A stretch of 64,000 nucleotides of DNA from Mycetohabitans rhizoxinica HKI 454 (GTDB lineage Bacteria > Pseudomonadota > Gammaproteobacteria > Burkholderiales > Burkholderiaceae): contig NC_014722.1 of assembly GCF_000198775.1 (NCBI RefSeq), positions 1,264,798-1,328,797 of the forward strand, read 5' to 3'. Under the pieces are notes generated by a model. The model saw only the letters and a list, made by a program, of their open reading frames with translations. It searched no databases and was not told the DNA's origin. This document shows, in pieces, positions 9,583 through 18,394 of this stretch; the first letter of the stretch is position 1, and each line of letters begins with the position of its first letter. The position numbers and the translations under genes are program-made.

Positions 9583-10209
9583 ATGTTCGGACGCTTTATG
9601 CCTACTGAAGGCAAGTTTTTCGAAATCTTTAACGCCCACGCGAAATGCATGGTCGATGCCAGTCTCGAACTCGAGCGGTTGATCGAAGACCTGCCCAATG
9701 CGGAGGTTCACAAGCAGAACGTGCAAGCGAACGAGAAACGTGCCGACAAGCTGACGCACGAATGTATCGATTTGCTGCACAAAACCTTTATCACGCCGTT
9801 GGACCGCGACGAGGTCCATAAGCTGATCACGACGATGGACGACATCCTCGATTTGATGGAGGATGTCGCCACTGCGGTGTCGCTGTACGACGTGCGTGCG
9901 GTAACCTCCGAGGCGAACGAACTCGCGCATGTTTGCCGGCTGACGTGCGAGCGCGTGCAGACGGCGGTGGGTTTGTTGCACGACATGAAACGCGCCAGTG
10001 CGATCCTGAAGGCCTGTGAGGAGATCGATCGTTACGAATCCGATGCGGATCGCCTGCTGCGCTCGGCGATGTCCAAGCTGTTTCGCGAGGAGGACGACGT
10101 CAAGACGCTGATTAAGCTGAAAGCGATTTTCGAGTTGCTCGAAGCCGTGACGGATAAGTGCGAGGATGTCGCGAACATCATCGAAGGCATCGTGCTCGAG
10201 AACGCATAG
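9583..10209 (+). CDS. DUF47 / PhoU-like protein, Pit-associated
   Basis: The 208-residue all-helical protein matches the DUF47 (PhoU-divergent) family: MFGRFMPTEGKFFEIFNAHA, then acidic, metal-binding type segments (TTMDDILDLMEDVA, EEIDRYESDAD). Members are nearly always encoded next to a Pit transporter and are thought to regulate it. Here the pit start follows after 12 bases. The ATG at 9583 has GAGGGA upstream; the frame is open further upstream but that extension has no homologous character. Confidence 0.9.
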   Translation: MFGRFMPTEGKFFEIFNAHAKCMVDASLELERLIEDLPNAEVHKQNVQANEKRADKLTHECIDLLHKTFITPLDRDEVHKLITTMDDILDLMEDVATAVSLYDVRAVTSEANELAHVCRLTCERVQTAVGLLHDMKRASAILKACEEIDRYESDADRLLRSAMSKLFREEDDVKTLIKLKAIFELLEAVTDKCEDVANIIEGIVLENA

Positions 10210-10221
10210 ATAGGGCAGCTG

Positions 10222-11232
10222 ATGCATTCGATCCAACTTGCTCTATGGGCGGTCGCGCTGCTGGTTGCCGTCGCGCTGGTATTCGATTTCATGAACGGTT
10301 TCCACGACGCGGCAAACTCGATCGCGACCGTGGTATCGACCGGTGTGCTCAAGCCGCACCAGGCCGTGGCATTCGCCGCCGGCTTCAACGTCGTCGCGTA
10401 TTTCATTTTTCATCTGAAGGTGGCGGCCACGGTCGGCAAAGGCACAATCGACCCCGGCATCATCGATCACTACGTGGTGTTCGGCGCGCTAGTAGGGGCG
10501 ATTGGCTGGAACATCGTGACTTGGTACTACGGGATCCCGTCGAGTTCGTCGCATGCGCTGATCGGCGGTTTGGTCGGCTCGGCGCTGGCCAAGTCGGGGT
10601 GGGGCGCGCTGAACGTGGATGGACTGGTAAAGACGATCGCCTTCATTTTTGTGTCGCCGTTGCTCGGCTTCGTGCTCGGGTCGCTGTTCATGCTGCTCGT
10701 GTCATGGTTTTTCTTCCGCACGCCGCCAAGCCGCGTTGACCGGCATTTCCGTCGGCTTCAACTCGTGTCCGCGTCGCTGTACAGCCTGGGGCACGGAGGC
10801 AACGACGCGCAGAAGACGATCGGCATCATTTGGATGTTGCTGATTGCGACCGGCTATGCGTCGGTGAGCGCCGACGCGCCGCCGACCTGGGTGATTGCCG
10901 GTTGCTACGTGTCGATGGGCCTGGGCACGTTGTTCGGCGGCTGGCGGATCGTGCGCACGATGGGGCAGCGCATCACGCGGCTCAAGCCGGTCGGTGGCTT
11001 CTGTGCGGAGACCGGTGGTGCGATTACGCTATTCATGGCGTCGTGGCTCGGTATTCCGGTCTCGACGACGCATACAATCACCGGCGCAATCGTCGGCGTC
11101 GGGGCGACGCAGAAATTGTCGGCCGTGCGCTGGGGTGTCGCCGGCAATATCGTCTGGGCCTGGATTCTGACGATTCCGGCATCCGCCGCGCTGTCTGCTG
11201 CCGGCTGGTGGCTCGGTCAGCGGCTGCTGTAG
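10222..11232 (+). CDS. pit: Low-affinity inorganic phosphate transporter Pit
   Basis: This integral membrane protein of 336 residues has about ten hydrophobic segments. Both halves contain the PiT signature: FMNGFHDAANSIAT and SSSSHALIGGLVGS in the first, HGGNDAQKTIGI and PVSTTHTITGAIVG in the second. It takes up metal-phosphate in symport with protons. It forms an operon with the DUF47 gene just upstream. Confidence 0.94.
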   Translation: MHSIQLALWAVALLVAVALVFDFMNGFHDAANSIATVVSTGVLKPHQAVAFAAGFNVVAYFIFHLKVAATVGKGTIDPGIIDHYVVFGALVGAIGWNIVTWYYGIPSSSSHALIGGLVGSALAKSGWGALNVDGLVKTIAFIFVSPLLGFVLGSLFMLLVSWFFFRTPPSRVDRHFRRLQLVSASLYSLGHGGNDAQKTIGIIWMLLIATGYASVSADAPPTWVIAGCYVSMGLGTLFGGWRIVRTMGQRITRLKPVGGFCAETGGAITLFMASWLGIPVSTTHTITGAIVGVGATQKLSAVRWGVAGNIVWAWILTIPASAALSAAGWWLGQRLL

Positions 11233-11244
11233 GCGCACTCGGAT

Positions 11245-11370
11245 CACTGCCGCGCTGCGGCCGTCCATCGGGATGATCACACCGTTCACGTAATTGGGGC
11301 GCGCACTGGCCAAGAGCAGCGCAACGTCGGTGATTTCGTCCTGCTTCGTGTCGCGGCCCAGCCCAGTCCA
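11245..11370 (-). pseudogene. C-terminal remnant of a short-chain dehydrogenase
   Basis: On the minus strand the frame through 11370-11245 reads LGRDTKQDEITDVALLLAS followed by ARPNYVNGVIIPMDG. This matches the end of classical SDR oxidoreductases (the xxALFLAS...ITGxxIxVDGG segment). No start codon or Rossmann GxxxGxG part exists, because the upstream sequence is the NlpC/P60 gene. A deletion appears to have removed the first 80 percent of the gene, and the frame now runs on into pit antisense. Confidence 0.6.
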
Positions 11371-11423
11371 GTACGAGCCGCGGCTGGTTGCTCGCGAGTC
11401 GTGCTGATCGGGTGGCCTGGCAC

Positions 11424-12470
11424 TCAGAAATTGTCGTGGGCGAAACGGGCGATGGGATCATTGGCCGCGGCCGCCTGCGCTGGCGTGGCCATCGGCGTAT
11501 CGGCCCCGTAGTCCTGGCTGCCCGCAGCCGGCGCGGCGCTCGCTGTCGTGGCGGCAGGATCGGGGGCGGCCGACATGACCGGCGCGGCGGTCCATGAAGC
11601 CGCTTGGCTGCGCGTGGTCGCAGCGGTCGGCGGGAACTGCTCAAACGCATCGAACAACGTATCGCCGGCGGCCGCCATCGCGCCGATCGGGTCTGGCTCG
11701 ACGGCACCGACGCCGCGCGCCTGCGCGCGTGCAATGGATACCGACGGTGGCGTCGACGCGAACGCATCCCAGCCGCTCACGGCTTCGCCAGCGGCATAAG
11801 CCATCCCGTGCCGCGTACTCGCAGCAGCAGGCGCCACCCGGCTGGGCATCGCGCCGCGCGTGCCGGCCGGCGGTGTCGGTGGCGCTGAGGCCGCTAGCAG
11901 CGTCGGTGCGTCAAACGGCCCCTTTGGCGCGTTGCGCACCGGGGCGACACGGCGAATGCCGTCGAATCGCTTCGCCCAGTACGGGTTCGTCATGTAGTCG
12001 ATGCGTACCGTGCCACCGGTTGACGGCGCGTTGACGAAGCGCATGTTGCCCACGTAGATGCCGACGTGCGAATGCGGCCGGCCGGACGTGTTGAAGAAGA
12101 CCAGGTCGCCGGGCGCGATTTCGTTCGGCTGGATCGGTCGCCCGCGTCGGCTCATTTCAACCGTGGTTCGCGGCAGCTCGATCGCCACCGAGCGTGCTAG
12201 CACGTAGCGTACGAGTCCACTGCAGTCGAAACCGCTGCTTGGCGTGTTGCCTCCCCAACGATAGCGCACGCCGACTAGGCTCATTGCCTGGATTGACACT
12301 TCCTCCTGGCCGACACTGTGATCCACGAAGCCGAGCCCAGACGATGGGCGCGTGCGGTAGCCGCCCGCCGGCGCTGCATCCCCGCGCGTGACGGGCGGCT
12401 GCACGCTGGAGCAAGCGGCAAGCAGTACAGCGATGGAACAGGGCGCGAGTGCAATCCAGGGGAGGCGCAT
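11424..12470 (-). CDS. NlpC/P60 family cell-wall peptidase, lipoprotein
   Basis: Beginning at ATG 12470 the protein has a lipoprotein signal (MRLPWIALAPCSIAVLLAAC, lipobox LAAC). The NlpC/P60 domain follows at about residues 50-160, with the catalytic Cys in SGFDCSGLVRYV, the His in PHSHVGIYVG and a downstream polar residue near NAPSTGG. These D,L-endopeptidases cleave peptidoglycan stem peptides. The last 160 residues are a low-complexity Ala/Pro/Thr tail. In-frame starts at 12527 and 12557 would give a long basic leader, so 12470 is preferred. It ends close to the SDR remnant. Confidence 0.85.
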   Translation of the reverse strand: MRLPWIALAPCSIAVLLAACSSVQPPVTRGDAAPAGGYRTRPSSGLGFVDHSVGQEEVSIQAMSLVGVRYRWGGNTPSSGFDCSGLVRYVLARSVAIELPRTTVEMSRRGRPIQPNEIAPGDLVFFNTSGRPHSHVGIYVGNMRFVNAPSTGGTVRIDYMTNPYWAKRFDGIRRVAPVRNAPKGPFDAPTLLAASAPPTPPAGTRGAMPSRVAPAAASTRHGMAYAAGEAVSGWDAFASTPPSVSIARAQARGVGAVEPDPIGAMAAAGDTLFDAFEQFPPTAATTRSQAASWTAAPVMSAAPDPAATTASAAPAAGSQDYGADTPMATPAQAAAANDPIARFAHDNF

Positions 12471-12639
12471 GAAAAAGCGGGCGGGCGACCAGGCGCCTGC
12501 CTTCCGGCGGGGCAATGTCCGAATCATAGCCGCCGCACCGGGCTCTGGCCAATACACTTAAGAAAGAACTTTAAGTTTCCGGGGAATCACGTCGCCTGGA
12601 TAGCACATGTTTCGTGTCGGCAGCTGGCGTGGCATCCCG

Positions 12640-12672
12640 AAAAAAAAGCGCCGGATCATTAGATCCGACGCT
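12640..12672 (-). terminator. Intrinsic terminator, minus strand
   Basis: On the minus strand AGCGTCGGATC, loop TAAT, GATCCGGCGCT and a run of T form a strong terminator. It lies about 125 bases beyond the phoH stop and before the NlpC/P60 gene, so it should end phoH transcription. Confidence 0.8.
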
Positions 12673-12718
12673 GGAAGCTGATGTTGGCTGGCGGTGGGGA
12701 TCGCCGCGCTGTTCGCTA

Positions 12719-12804
12719 TAGCACCACAGCACCACAGCACTACAGCACTACAGCACTACAGCACTACAGCACTACAGCACTACAGCACTACAGCACTACA
12801 GCAC
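12719..12804. repeat. 8-bp tandem repeat (TACAGCAC)n overlapping the phoH stop
   Basis: Eight perfect copies of TACAGCAC (12741-12804) are preceded by two copies with one substitution (CCACAGCA type). On the minus strand the array begins in the last two codons and stop of phoH and extends into its 3' untranslated region. Because the stop lies in the first copy, changes in copy number leave the protein intact. Confidence 0.9.
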
Positions 12805-14691
12805 GTCCGAGGCATAGTCTGCCAAGCGCGACCGTTCGCCACGCGCCAGCGTGACGTGGCCGCCGTGGGTCCACCCCTTGAAGCGATCAACCACATAGGT
12901 CAGTCCCGAACTGCCTTCTGTCAAGTACGGCGTGTCGATTTGCGCGATGTTACCCAGGCAAATCATCTTCGTACCGGGGCCGGCCCGTGTGACCAACGTC
13001 TTCATTTGTTTCGGCGTCAGATTTTGCGCTTCATCGATGATCACGTATTTATCGACGAAGGTGCGTCCGCGCATAAAGTTCATGCTCTTGACCTTGAGCC
13101 GCGAACGGATCAATTCCTGCGTGGCGGCGCGCCCCCATTCACCGGCCGTGTCGTCGGTTTTTTGCAACACTTCGAGGTTGTCGTCGAACGCGCCCATCCA
13201 TGGTTGCATCTTTTCCTCTTCGGTGCCGGGCAGAAACCCGATGTCCTCGCCTACCGGCACGGTCGCGCGTGTGACGATGATCTCGTTGTAGCGCTTGTCA
13301 TCGAGCACCTGCGCCAGGCCTGCGGCCAATGCCATCAACGTCTTGCCGGTGCCGGCCTGGCCGAGCAGCGTGACGAAATCAACCTCCGGGTTCATCAGCA
13401 GGTTCAGCGCAAAGTTTTGCTCGCGGTTGCGCGCCGTGATGCCCCATACGTTGTTCTTGTGGTGTCCGTAGTCGCGCAGCGTCTGCAACAACGCTGTCCT
13501 GCCGTTGATTTCGCGCACCACCGCGTGAAAGGCTGGCTCGCCGTTTTGAGGCTCGAGATAGACGAACTCATTGACCAGCAGCGACGCACACAGCGGCCCG
13601 GTGACCCGATAGTACGTGGTGCCGCTCTTGGTGTCCTGCCAGCTCTCCATGCCCTTGCCGTGCCGCGTCCAGAAATCTTGCGGCAGCGCGCGCACGCCAG
13701 AGTAGAGCAGGTCCTTGTCCTCGAGGACCTGGTCATTGAAATAGTCCTCGGCCGGCAAGCCGAGTGCATGCGCCTTAATACGCATGTTGATGTCCTTGGA
13801 CACCAGCACGACTTGCCGCTCCGGCATCTGCGCCTGCAGCGCCCGCACAACGCCCAGAATCTGGTTATCCGCTTTGCCTTGCGGGAGCCCGACCACCGGT
13901 TCAATATCGGTGAGTTCGGTTTGGAAGAATAGGCGCCCGGCCGCTTCTCGGTTGCCCAACTGCGACAGCGCGATGCCGGTGATCATCGCGCTGCCGGCGT
14001 CGGCCACCAGCGCGTCCAGCGTGCGGCTGACCTGCCGCGCATTGCGCGCGACCTCCGACATCCCTTTCTTATGGTTGTCGAGTTCCTCGAGCGTGATCAT
14101 TGGCAGGTAGACATCGTGTTCCTCGAAGCGGAACACGCAACTCGGATCGTGCATCAGCACGTTTGTGTCGAGTACGAAAAGCTTGCGCGTCGTGTCGGCG
14201 GCGCGCGTACTAGCCCGTCGCCGCGTGCCGCGTGTGCTCGGCGCGATGGAAAGCGTGGGCGGTGTGGCGCGTGCCGGCGTGGGCGTCTCGCGCAATGCGA
14301 CGGGCGCCGGCGCGGCCGCGTCACGGGCCACCTCGGCCGAGACTGAGTTGGGGGCGGCCGTCTCGGGGACGGGGCGTGATGGCTGAAGCAGCGCTGCGGT
14401 CTGCTTCGACTTGCGCTTGCGCGCGGTGGGCGCCTCGCGTACCACCTCCTCATCCGGCAACGCTGCGCGCAATGCCGCATTATCTGCTTCAAGCGATGTC
14501 AGCGCCGGCAGGGGCTCGCTCACCGCGGCGCCGAACGCGACACCGTCGTCCTGGCTTGCGTAAGCGTCGTCATGGTCGTGCCCGGTGGCAGGCGAGCGCT
14601 TGCGCGCGCCCTTGGCCGTCTTCACCTTGGCCTTGTATTCGTCGGGTGAAAGCAGGTTTCCGAGTTTGCTCGGCGCGGTAGGCAAAGGCAT
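12796..14691 (-). CDS. PIN domain - PhoH family ATPase
   Basis: The 631-residue protein has an N-terminal low-complexity region of about 190 residues, a PIN nuclease-like domain (LFVLDTNVLMHDPS, acidic residues in LEELDNHKKG) and a PhoH ATPase domain with Walker A GQAGTGKTLMALAAG and Walker B region VIIDEAQNLTPKQMK. This is the PhoH2-type architecture, linked to RNA unwinding and cleavage. ATG 14691 is chosen because AGAGGA precedes it and the protein then begins MPLPTAPSKLGNLLSPDEYK. The long N-terminal tail is usual in Burkholderiales. An 8-bp repeat overlaps its stop. Confidence 0.88.
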   Translation of the reverse strand: MPLPTAPSKLGNLLSPDEYKAKVKTAKGARKRSPATGHDHDDAYASQDDGVAFGAAVSEPLPALTSLEADNAALRAALPDEEVVREAPTARKRKSKQTAALLQPSRPVPETAAPNSVSAEVARDAAAPAPVALRETPTPARATPPTLSIAPSTRGTRRRASTRAADTTRKLFVLDTNVLMHDPSCVFRFEEHDVYLPMITLEELDNHKKGMSEVARNARQVSRTLDALVADAGSAMITGIALSQLGNREAAGRLFFQTELTDIEPVVGLPQGKADNQILGVVRALQAQMPERQVVLVSKDINMRIKAHALGLPAEDYFNDQVLEDKDLLYSGVRALPQDFWTRHGKGMESWQDTKSGTTYYRVTGPLCASLLVNEFVYLEPQNGEPAFHAVVREINGRTALLQTLRDYGHHKNNVWGITARNREQNFALNLLMNPEVDFVTLLGQAGTGKTLMALAAGLAQVLDDKRYNEIIVTRATVPVGEDIGFLPGTEEEKMQPWMGAFDDNLEVLQKTDDTAGEWGRAATQELIRSRLKVKSMNFMRGRTFVDKYVIIDEAQNLTPKQMKTLVTRAGPGTKMICLGNIAQIDTPYLTEGSSGLTYVVDRFKGWTHGGHVTLARGERSRLADYASDVL

Positions 14692-14823
14692 GGTTTCCTC
14701 TGACGGAATCAGTTCAACGATGCACGCCGCTTGAGCGCCGATACAGCGGCGCCCTCTGCGACGTGCGCGAGTGTCAGTCACATGTAATGGGTGCCGGTTC
14801 GCCTAGGTCGGTGCGGCTCCAAT

Positions 14824-14859
14824 AAAAAAAGCCGCACCCCCTTGGACGGGGAGCACGGC
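14824..14859 (-). terminator. Probable terminator between bcp and phoH
   Basis: On the minus strand an imperfect GC stem (CCGTGCTCCCC against GGGGGTGCGG) is followed by CTTTTTTT. It lies about 90 bases after the bcp stop, and so would end the arn-bcp transcript before phoH. Confidence 0.6.
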
Positions 14860-14951
14860 GGTAAGGTAGGGAGTCAGCCTTCATTGCGGCCCACTATAAC
14901 CTGCGTCAAACGCTCACGTCAAAGGGCACATGTGGCGCTGCGTCAACTGCG

Positions 14952-15416
14952 TCACAGGGCTTGCACGGCGGCCAGCACCTCGTCGACATGGTTGGGCACC
15001 TTCACGCCGCGCCACTCGCGGCGCAGTACATGCTGCGCATCGAGCAGGAAAGTCGAGCGCTCGATGCCACGTACCTGCTTACCGTACATCTTTTTCATTT
15101 TGACGACATCGAATAGCTGGCACACCCTCTCGTCGGCGTCGGACACTAGCACGAACGGCAATTCGAGCTTGCGCTGGAAGTTCTCGTGCGAGCGTACACT
15201 GTCGCGCGAGATGCCGACGATCTCGGCACCCGCCTGCTTGAAGGCCGGGTACGCATCACGGAACGCCAGGCTCTCGGTGGTGCAGCCCGGTGTGTTGTCC
15301 TTCGGATAGAAATAGAGAACGACCTTGTTGCCCTTCAGCGCAGACAGCGTAAATTCGCCACCCGTCGCTAAAGCGCTGAAATCGGGAACGGCGTGGTCGA
15401 TCGCAATGCTCGGCAC
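14952..15416 (-). CDS. bcp: Peroxiredoxin, Bcp/PrxQ family
   Basis: This thiol peroxidase of 154 residues reduces hydroperoxides. The peroxidatic Cys is in YPKDNTPGCTTESLAFRD. The second Cys that many Bcp proteins have five residues later is absent here, so it would work as a one-Cys type or use the distant Cys in DERVCQLF. The start is GTG at 15416, spaced correctly after AGGAG. It follows arnD by 70 bases on the same strand and may be co-transcribed with the Ara4N operon. Confidence 0.92.
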   Translation of the reverse strand: MPSIAIDHAVPDFSALATGGEFTLSALKGNKVVLYFYPKDNTPGCTTESLAFRDAYPAFKQAGAEIVGISRDSVRSHENFQRKLELPFVLVSDADERVCQLFDVVKMKKMYGKQVRGIERSTFLLDAQHVLRREWRGVKVPNHVDEVLAAVQAL

Positions 15417-15486
15417 GGATTTCTCCTGTTGTTATGACCAGCGGCAGCGAGCAGGACCGATGCGGACCGACGCTCGCGCCATTGCT

Positions 15487-16392
15487 TCAGTCGGGCTGAA
15501 TGATTAGCTCGCCGGCGCGGCCTGGTACCTCGCCCCATGCAACAGGGTACGATGGCAGCGAGTCCAGGTCCAGCGTGGCGTAATAGTCGGCCATCGACAC
15601 CAATGTATGCCCCTGCACGCGCCAGCCCGCCAGCAGGCGTTCGAGCACGGGGGCGAGCTTCTGTCCTTCCAGTTCTGCGTGCAGTGTGAATACGTGGTCA
15701 ACGCCGTCGTGCCGCGTCAGCGACAACAGGTAATCGGCGACGTTGTCCACGCTCAACCCATCCAGTCCGAGCACTTCGTCCAATGTCGGCAGCGTGGTTG
15801 GCAGCTGCACATGGGCAAGCGGCATGCCGTTTACCGTCGGCCGATACGGGCCATGGCCGCGCCCGTCGGACGCGTACCGGATGCCCCATGCGTCGAGTTG
15901 ATGAAATGCATGGTCGTTCATCTGCCAGCCTGCTGCGCCATGGGTACGCGGCGCCTCGCCGAATACCTCGACGAAGCGCGCGTGGCTTTTCGCCATTTGT
16001 GCGATCGTCCATGCGCGCTCACGCGTGCGCACGTTGTCCTGCCAATACACGTGGTCCCATGTATGAATGCCCACCTCGAAGCCGGCATCGCGCGTGGCAC
16101 GCATCTGCGCCGCCGCACGCGCGCCGATGTCCGGGCCGGGCAGCAGCACGCCGTAGGCGAGCGTCTTGAGGCCATAGTGTTCGAGCACCGACGTGCGCGA
16201 CACCTTGCGCAGGAACCCTGGTCGGAATACCCGGCGCAATGCCCAACCGGTGTGGTCGGGGCCTAGGCTGAATAGAAACGTGGCGCCGGCGCCAGCGTGC
16301 CGGAGCATCCGCACGAGGTTCGGCACGCCTTCACGGGTGCCGCGCAGCGTGTCGACGTCGATTTTCAGTACGATACGGGCCACTGCCGTCAC
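15487..16392 (-). CDS. arnD: 4-deoxy-4-formamido-L-arabinose-phosphoundecaprenol deformylase ArnD
   Basis: The 301-residue polysaccharide deacetylase-type protein removes the formyl group from undecaprenyl-phosphate-Ara4FN on the cytoplasmic face. Metal-binding and catalytic positions are visible in VLKIDVDTLRG and GIHTWDHVYWQDN. It lies eight bases after the ArnA dehydrogenase gene and is the last arn gene of the operon. The N-terminus MTAVARIVLKIDVDT agrees with the family start. Confidence 0.93.
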   Translation of the reverse strand: MTAVARIVLKIDVDTLRGTREGVPNLVRMLRHAGAGATFLFSLGPDHTGWALRRVFRPGFLRKVSRTSVLEHYGLKTLAYGVLLPGPDIGARAAAQMRATRDAGFEVGIHTWDHVYWQDNVRTRERAWTIAQMAKSHARFVEVFGEAPRTHGAAGWQMNDHAFHQLDAWGIRYASDGRGHGPYRPTVNGMPLAHVQLPTTLPTLDEVLGLDGLSVDNVADYLLSLTRHDGVDHVFTLHAELEGQKLAPVLERLLAGWRVQGHTLVSMADYYATLDLDSLPSYPVAWGEVPGRAGELIIQPD

Positions 16393-16400
16393 TCGCGCCG

Positions 16401-17441
16401 TTAGTCGACCAGCGCGCGGGCTTCGGCGACCTGCGAGCGGTAGGCCTCGAAGATCTTGCGCAGTGCGTCGTCCATCGACAGCGTCGGTGCCCAGGCCAGA
16501 TCCTGCTTCGTATTGTCGATTTTCGGCACGCGGTTCTGCACGTCCTGGTAACCGGTGCCGTAGTAGGCGCTCGACGAGGTTTCCACCAGCTTCACCTGTT
16601 GTGCAGACTGCGCATACTCAGGGTAATCTGCCGCCAGCGCCAGCATCTTGTTGGCCAGCTCGCGCACCGAGAAATTGTTGTGCGGATTGCCGATGTTGTA
16701 GATTTTCCCAGTCGCAATGCCGGCCGGGTTCTCGATGATCCGCATCAGCGCCGAGATGCCGTCGTCGATGTCGGTGAACGCGCGTTTTTGTGCGCCGCCG
16801 TCCACCAGGCTGATGTTCTCGCCCCGCACGATATGGCCGAGGAACTGCGTGACCACGCGCGATGATCCCTCCTTCGGCGTGTGAATCGTGTCCAGCCCCG
16901 GGCCGATCCAGTTGAACGGGCGAAACAGCGTGAAATTCAGGCCCTCCATGCCGTAGCCCCAGATTACGCGGTCCATCAACTGCTTCGAGCATGCGTAGAT
17001 CCAGCGCGGTTTGTTGATTGGGCCGTAGATCAGCGGCGAGGCTTCCGGGTCGAACTCGCCATCGGTGCACATGCCGTATACCTCGGAAGTGGACGGAAAG
17101 ACCAGATGCTTGCCGTATTTGACCGCTGAGCGCACAATCGGCACATTGGCCTCAAAATCAAGCTCGAACACGCGCAGCGGCTGCTTCACATAGGTGGCTG
17201 GTGTGGCGATCGCGACCAGCGGCAGAATCGCGTCACACTTACGGACATGATACTCGACCCATTCCTTGTTGATCGTGATGTCGCCTTCGAAGAAGTGCAT
17301 TCGCGGATGCTGCGTCAGACCACCCAGACGATCCTTGTGCATGTCCATCCCATAGACTTCCCAATCGGTGGTCTCGAGGATGCGCTTAGACAGGTGATGG
17401 CCGATGAAGCCGTTGACGCCGAGGATCAGGACTTTTTTCAT
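16401..17441 (-). CDS. arnA: UDP-glucuronate decarboxylase, ArnA C-terminal domain as separate protein
   Basis: The protein of 346 residues oxidatively decarboxylates UDP-glucuronic acid to UDP-4-keto-pentose. NAD binding: KVLILGVNGFIGHHL at the N-terminus; SDR catalytic motif: STSEVYG and YACSKQLMDR. In E. coli this domain is the C-terminal half of bifunctional ArnA; here it is its own gene directly after the formyltransferase, with ATG 17441 overlapping the previous stop (ATGA). The frame is open upstream, but the overlap and family start MKKVLILG fix the beginning. Confidence 0.93.
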   Translation of the reverse strand: MKKVLILGVNGFIGHHLSKRILETTDWEVYGMDMHKDRLGGLTQHPRMHFFEGDITINKEWVEYHVRKCDAILPLVAIATPATYVKQPLRVFELDFEANVPIVRSAVKYGKHLVFPSTSEVYGMCTDGEFDPEASPLIYGPINKPRWIYACSKQLMDRVIWGYGMEGLNFTLFRPFNWIGPGLDTIHTPKEGSSRVVTQFLGHIVRGENISLVDGGAQKRAFTDIDDGISALMRIIENPAGIATGKIYNIGNPHNNFSVRELANKMLALAADYPEYAQSAQQVKLVETSSSAYYGTGYQDVQNRVPKIDNTKQDLAWAPTLSMDDALRKIFEAYRSQVAEARALVD

Positions 17442-18394
17442 GAATGCGATGAGGATTGAGTAAGGCGCAGGAACGTTGCCGCGTCGATTACGCGCTCGTC
17501 GTGCGTGGGATCGCAAGCGTTGCGGCCGACATGGCGCAGTTCGCGGATCGCCAGCGCGCGGCCGTCGCCGCACACGCCAAATAGCGCATTATCGCAAACC
17601 TGCAAGCCTGGCGGCAATTTCGCGGCGACGGCCGCGCCGTGACGCGCGAGCCGGGCCGCGGCGACGATGAAGCGCTCGCCGCCGACGTCGGTGAACGCGC
17701 CCGGATACGGTGGCGCAACCGCGCGCACCAGGTTGTAGACCTGCTGTGCGGGTAGGCACCAGTCGATGCGGCCATCCTCGGGCCGGCGCCCACCAAAATA
17801 GCTACCCGCGGCCAGATCGTTCGGCAGCCGCGGTGCGTTGCCAGCCAGCAGTGCCGGCAGCACCTGCCATAGCGTCTGCTCGGCGGCCACGGTCACCTTA
17901 TCGAACACCTGGCTCGCAGTATCGTCCGGCAGGATCGGCACTGGCGTTTGCGCGACGATCGCGCCGGCGTCCGGCTTGGCCGTCATCTCGTGCAGCGTGG
18001 CGCCCGTCTCAGTCTCGCCGTTGAGCACGGCCCAGTTGGTCGGCACGCGGCCACGGTACTTCGGTAGCAGCGAGCCGTGCAGGTTGAAGGCGCCGCGCGG
18101 TGCCAGCGCGAGCAGGCCAGCCGGTAGCATGTGTCGGTAATAGAAAGAGAACAGGAAATCCGGCTGCACCGCGCGCACGGCCTCGGCCAACTCTGGCGCG
18201 CGCGGATCGGCGGGCGTAATCGCCGGCAGTCCGTAGTCGGCCGCGACCGCCGCCACGCTTTCGAACCAGATGCGCTCTTGCGGATTGTCTTGATGCGTGA
18301 CGACGAGCGCGACGTCTACGCCGCGCGCGAGTAGCACGCGCAGGCAGCGCGCGCCGACATTGTGATATGCGAAGACGACGGCGCGCGCGTTCAT
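17438..18394 (-). CDS. arnA: UDP-Ara4N formyltransferase, ArnA N-terminal domain as separate protein
   Basis: The 318-residue protein formylates UDP-4-amino-4-deoxy-L-arabinose using N10-formyltetrahydrofolate. The conserved formyltransferase signature is FNLHGSLLPKYRGRVPTNW, with the catalytic Asp in TAKPDAGAIV. A C-terminal OB-like domain follows from about residue 200. It equals the first half of E. coli ArnA. Start and stop both overlap neighbours by four bases (arnC stop and dehydrogenase start). Confidence 0.92.
   Translation of the reverse strand: MNARAVVFAYHNVGARCLRVLLARGVDVALVVTHQDNPQERIWFESVAAVAADYGLPAITPADPRAPELAEAVRAVQPDFLFSFYYRHMLPAGLLALAPRGAFNLHGSLLPKYRGRVPTNWAVLNGETETGATLHEMTAKPDAGAIVAQTPVPILPDDTASQVFDKVTVAAEQTLWQVLPALLAGNAPRLPNDLAAGSYFGGRRPEDGRIDWCLPAQQVYNLVRAVAPPYPGAFTDVGGERFIVAAARLARHGAAVAAKLPPGLQVCDNALFGVCGDGRALAIRELRHVGRNACDPTHDERVIDAATFLRLTQSSSHS

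Noticed and set aside
12694..13932. 412-residue plus-strand frame with HYSTTALQ repeats
   Set aside because: The repeats come from the 8-bp array and the rest is antisense to phoH. No start context.
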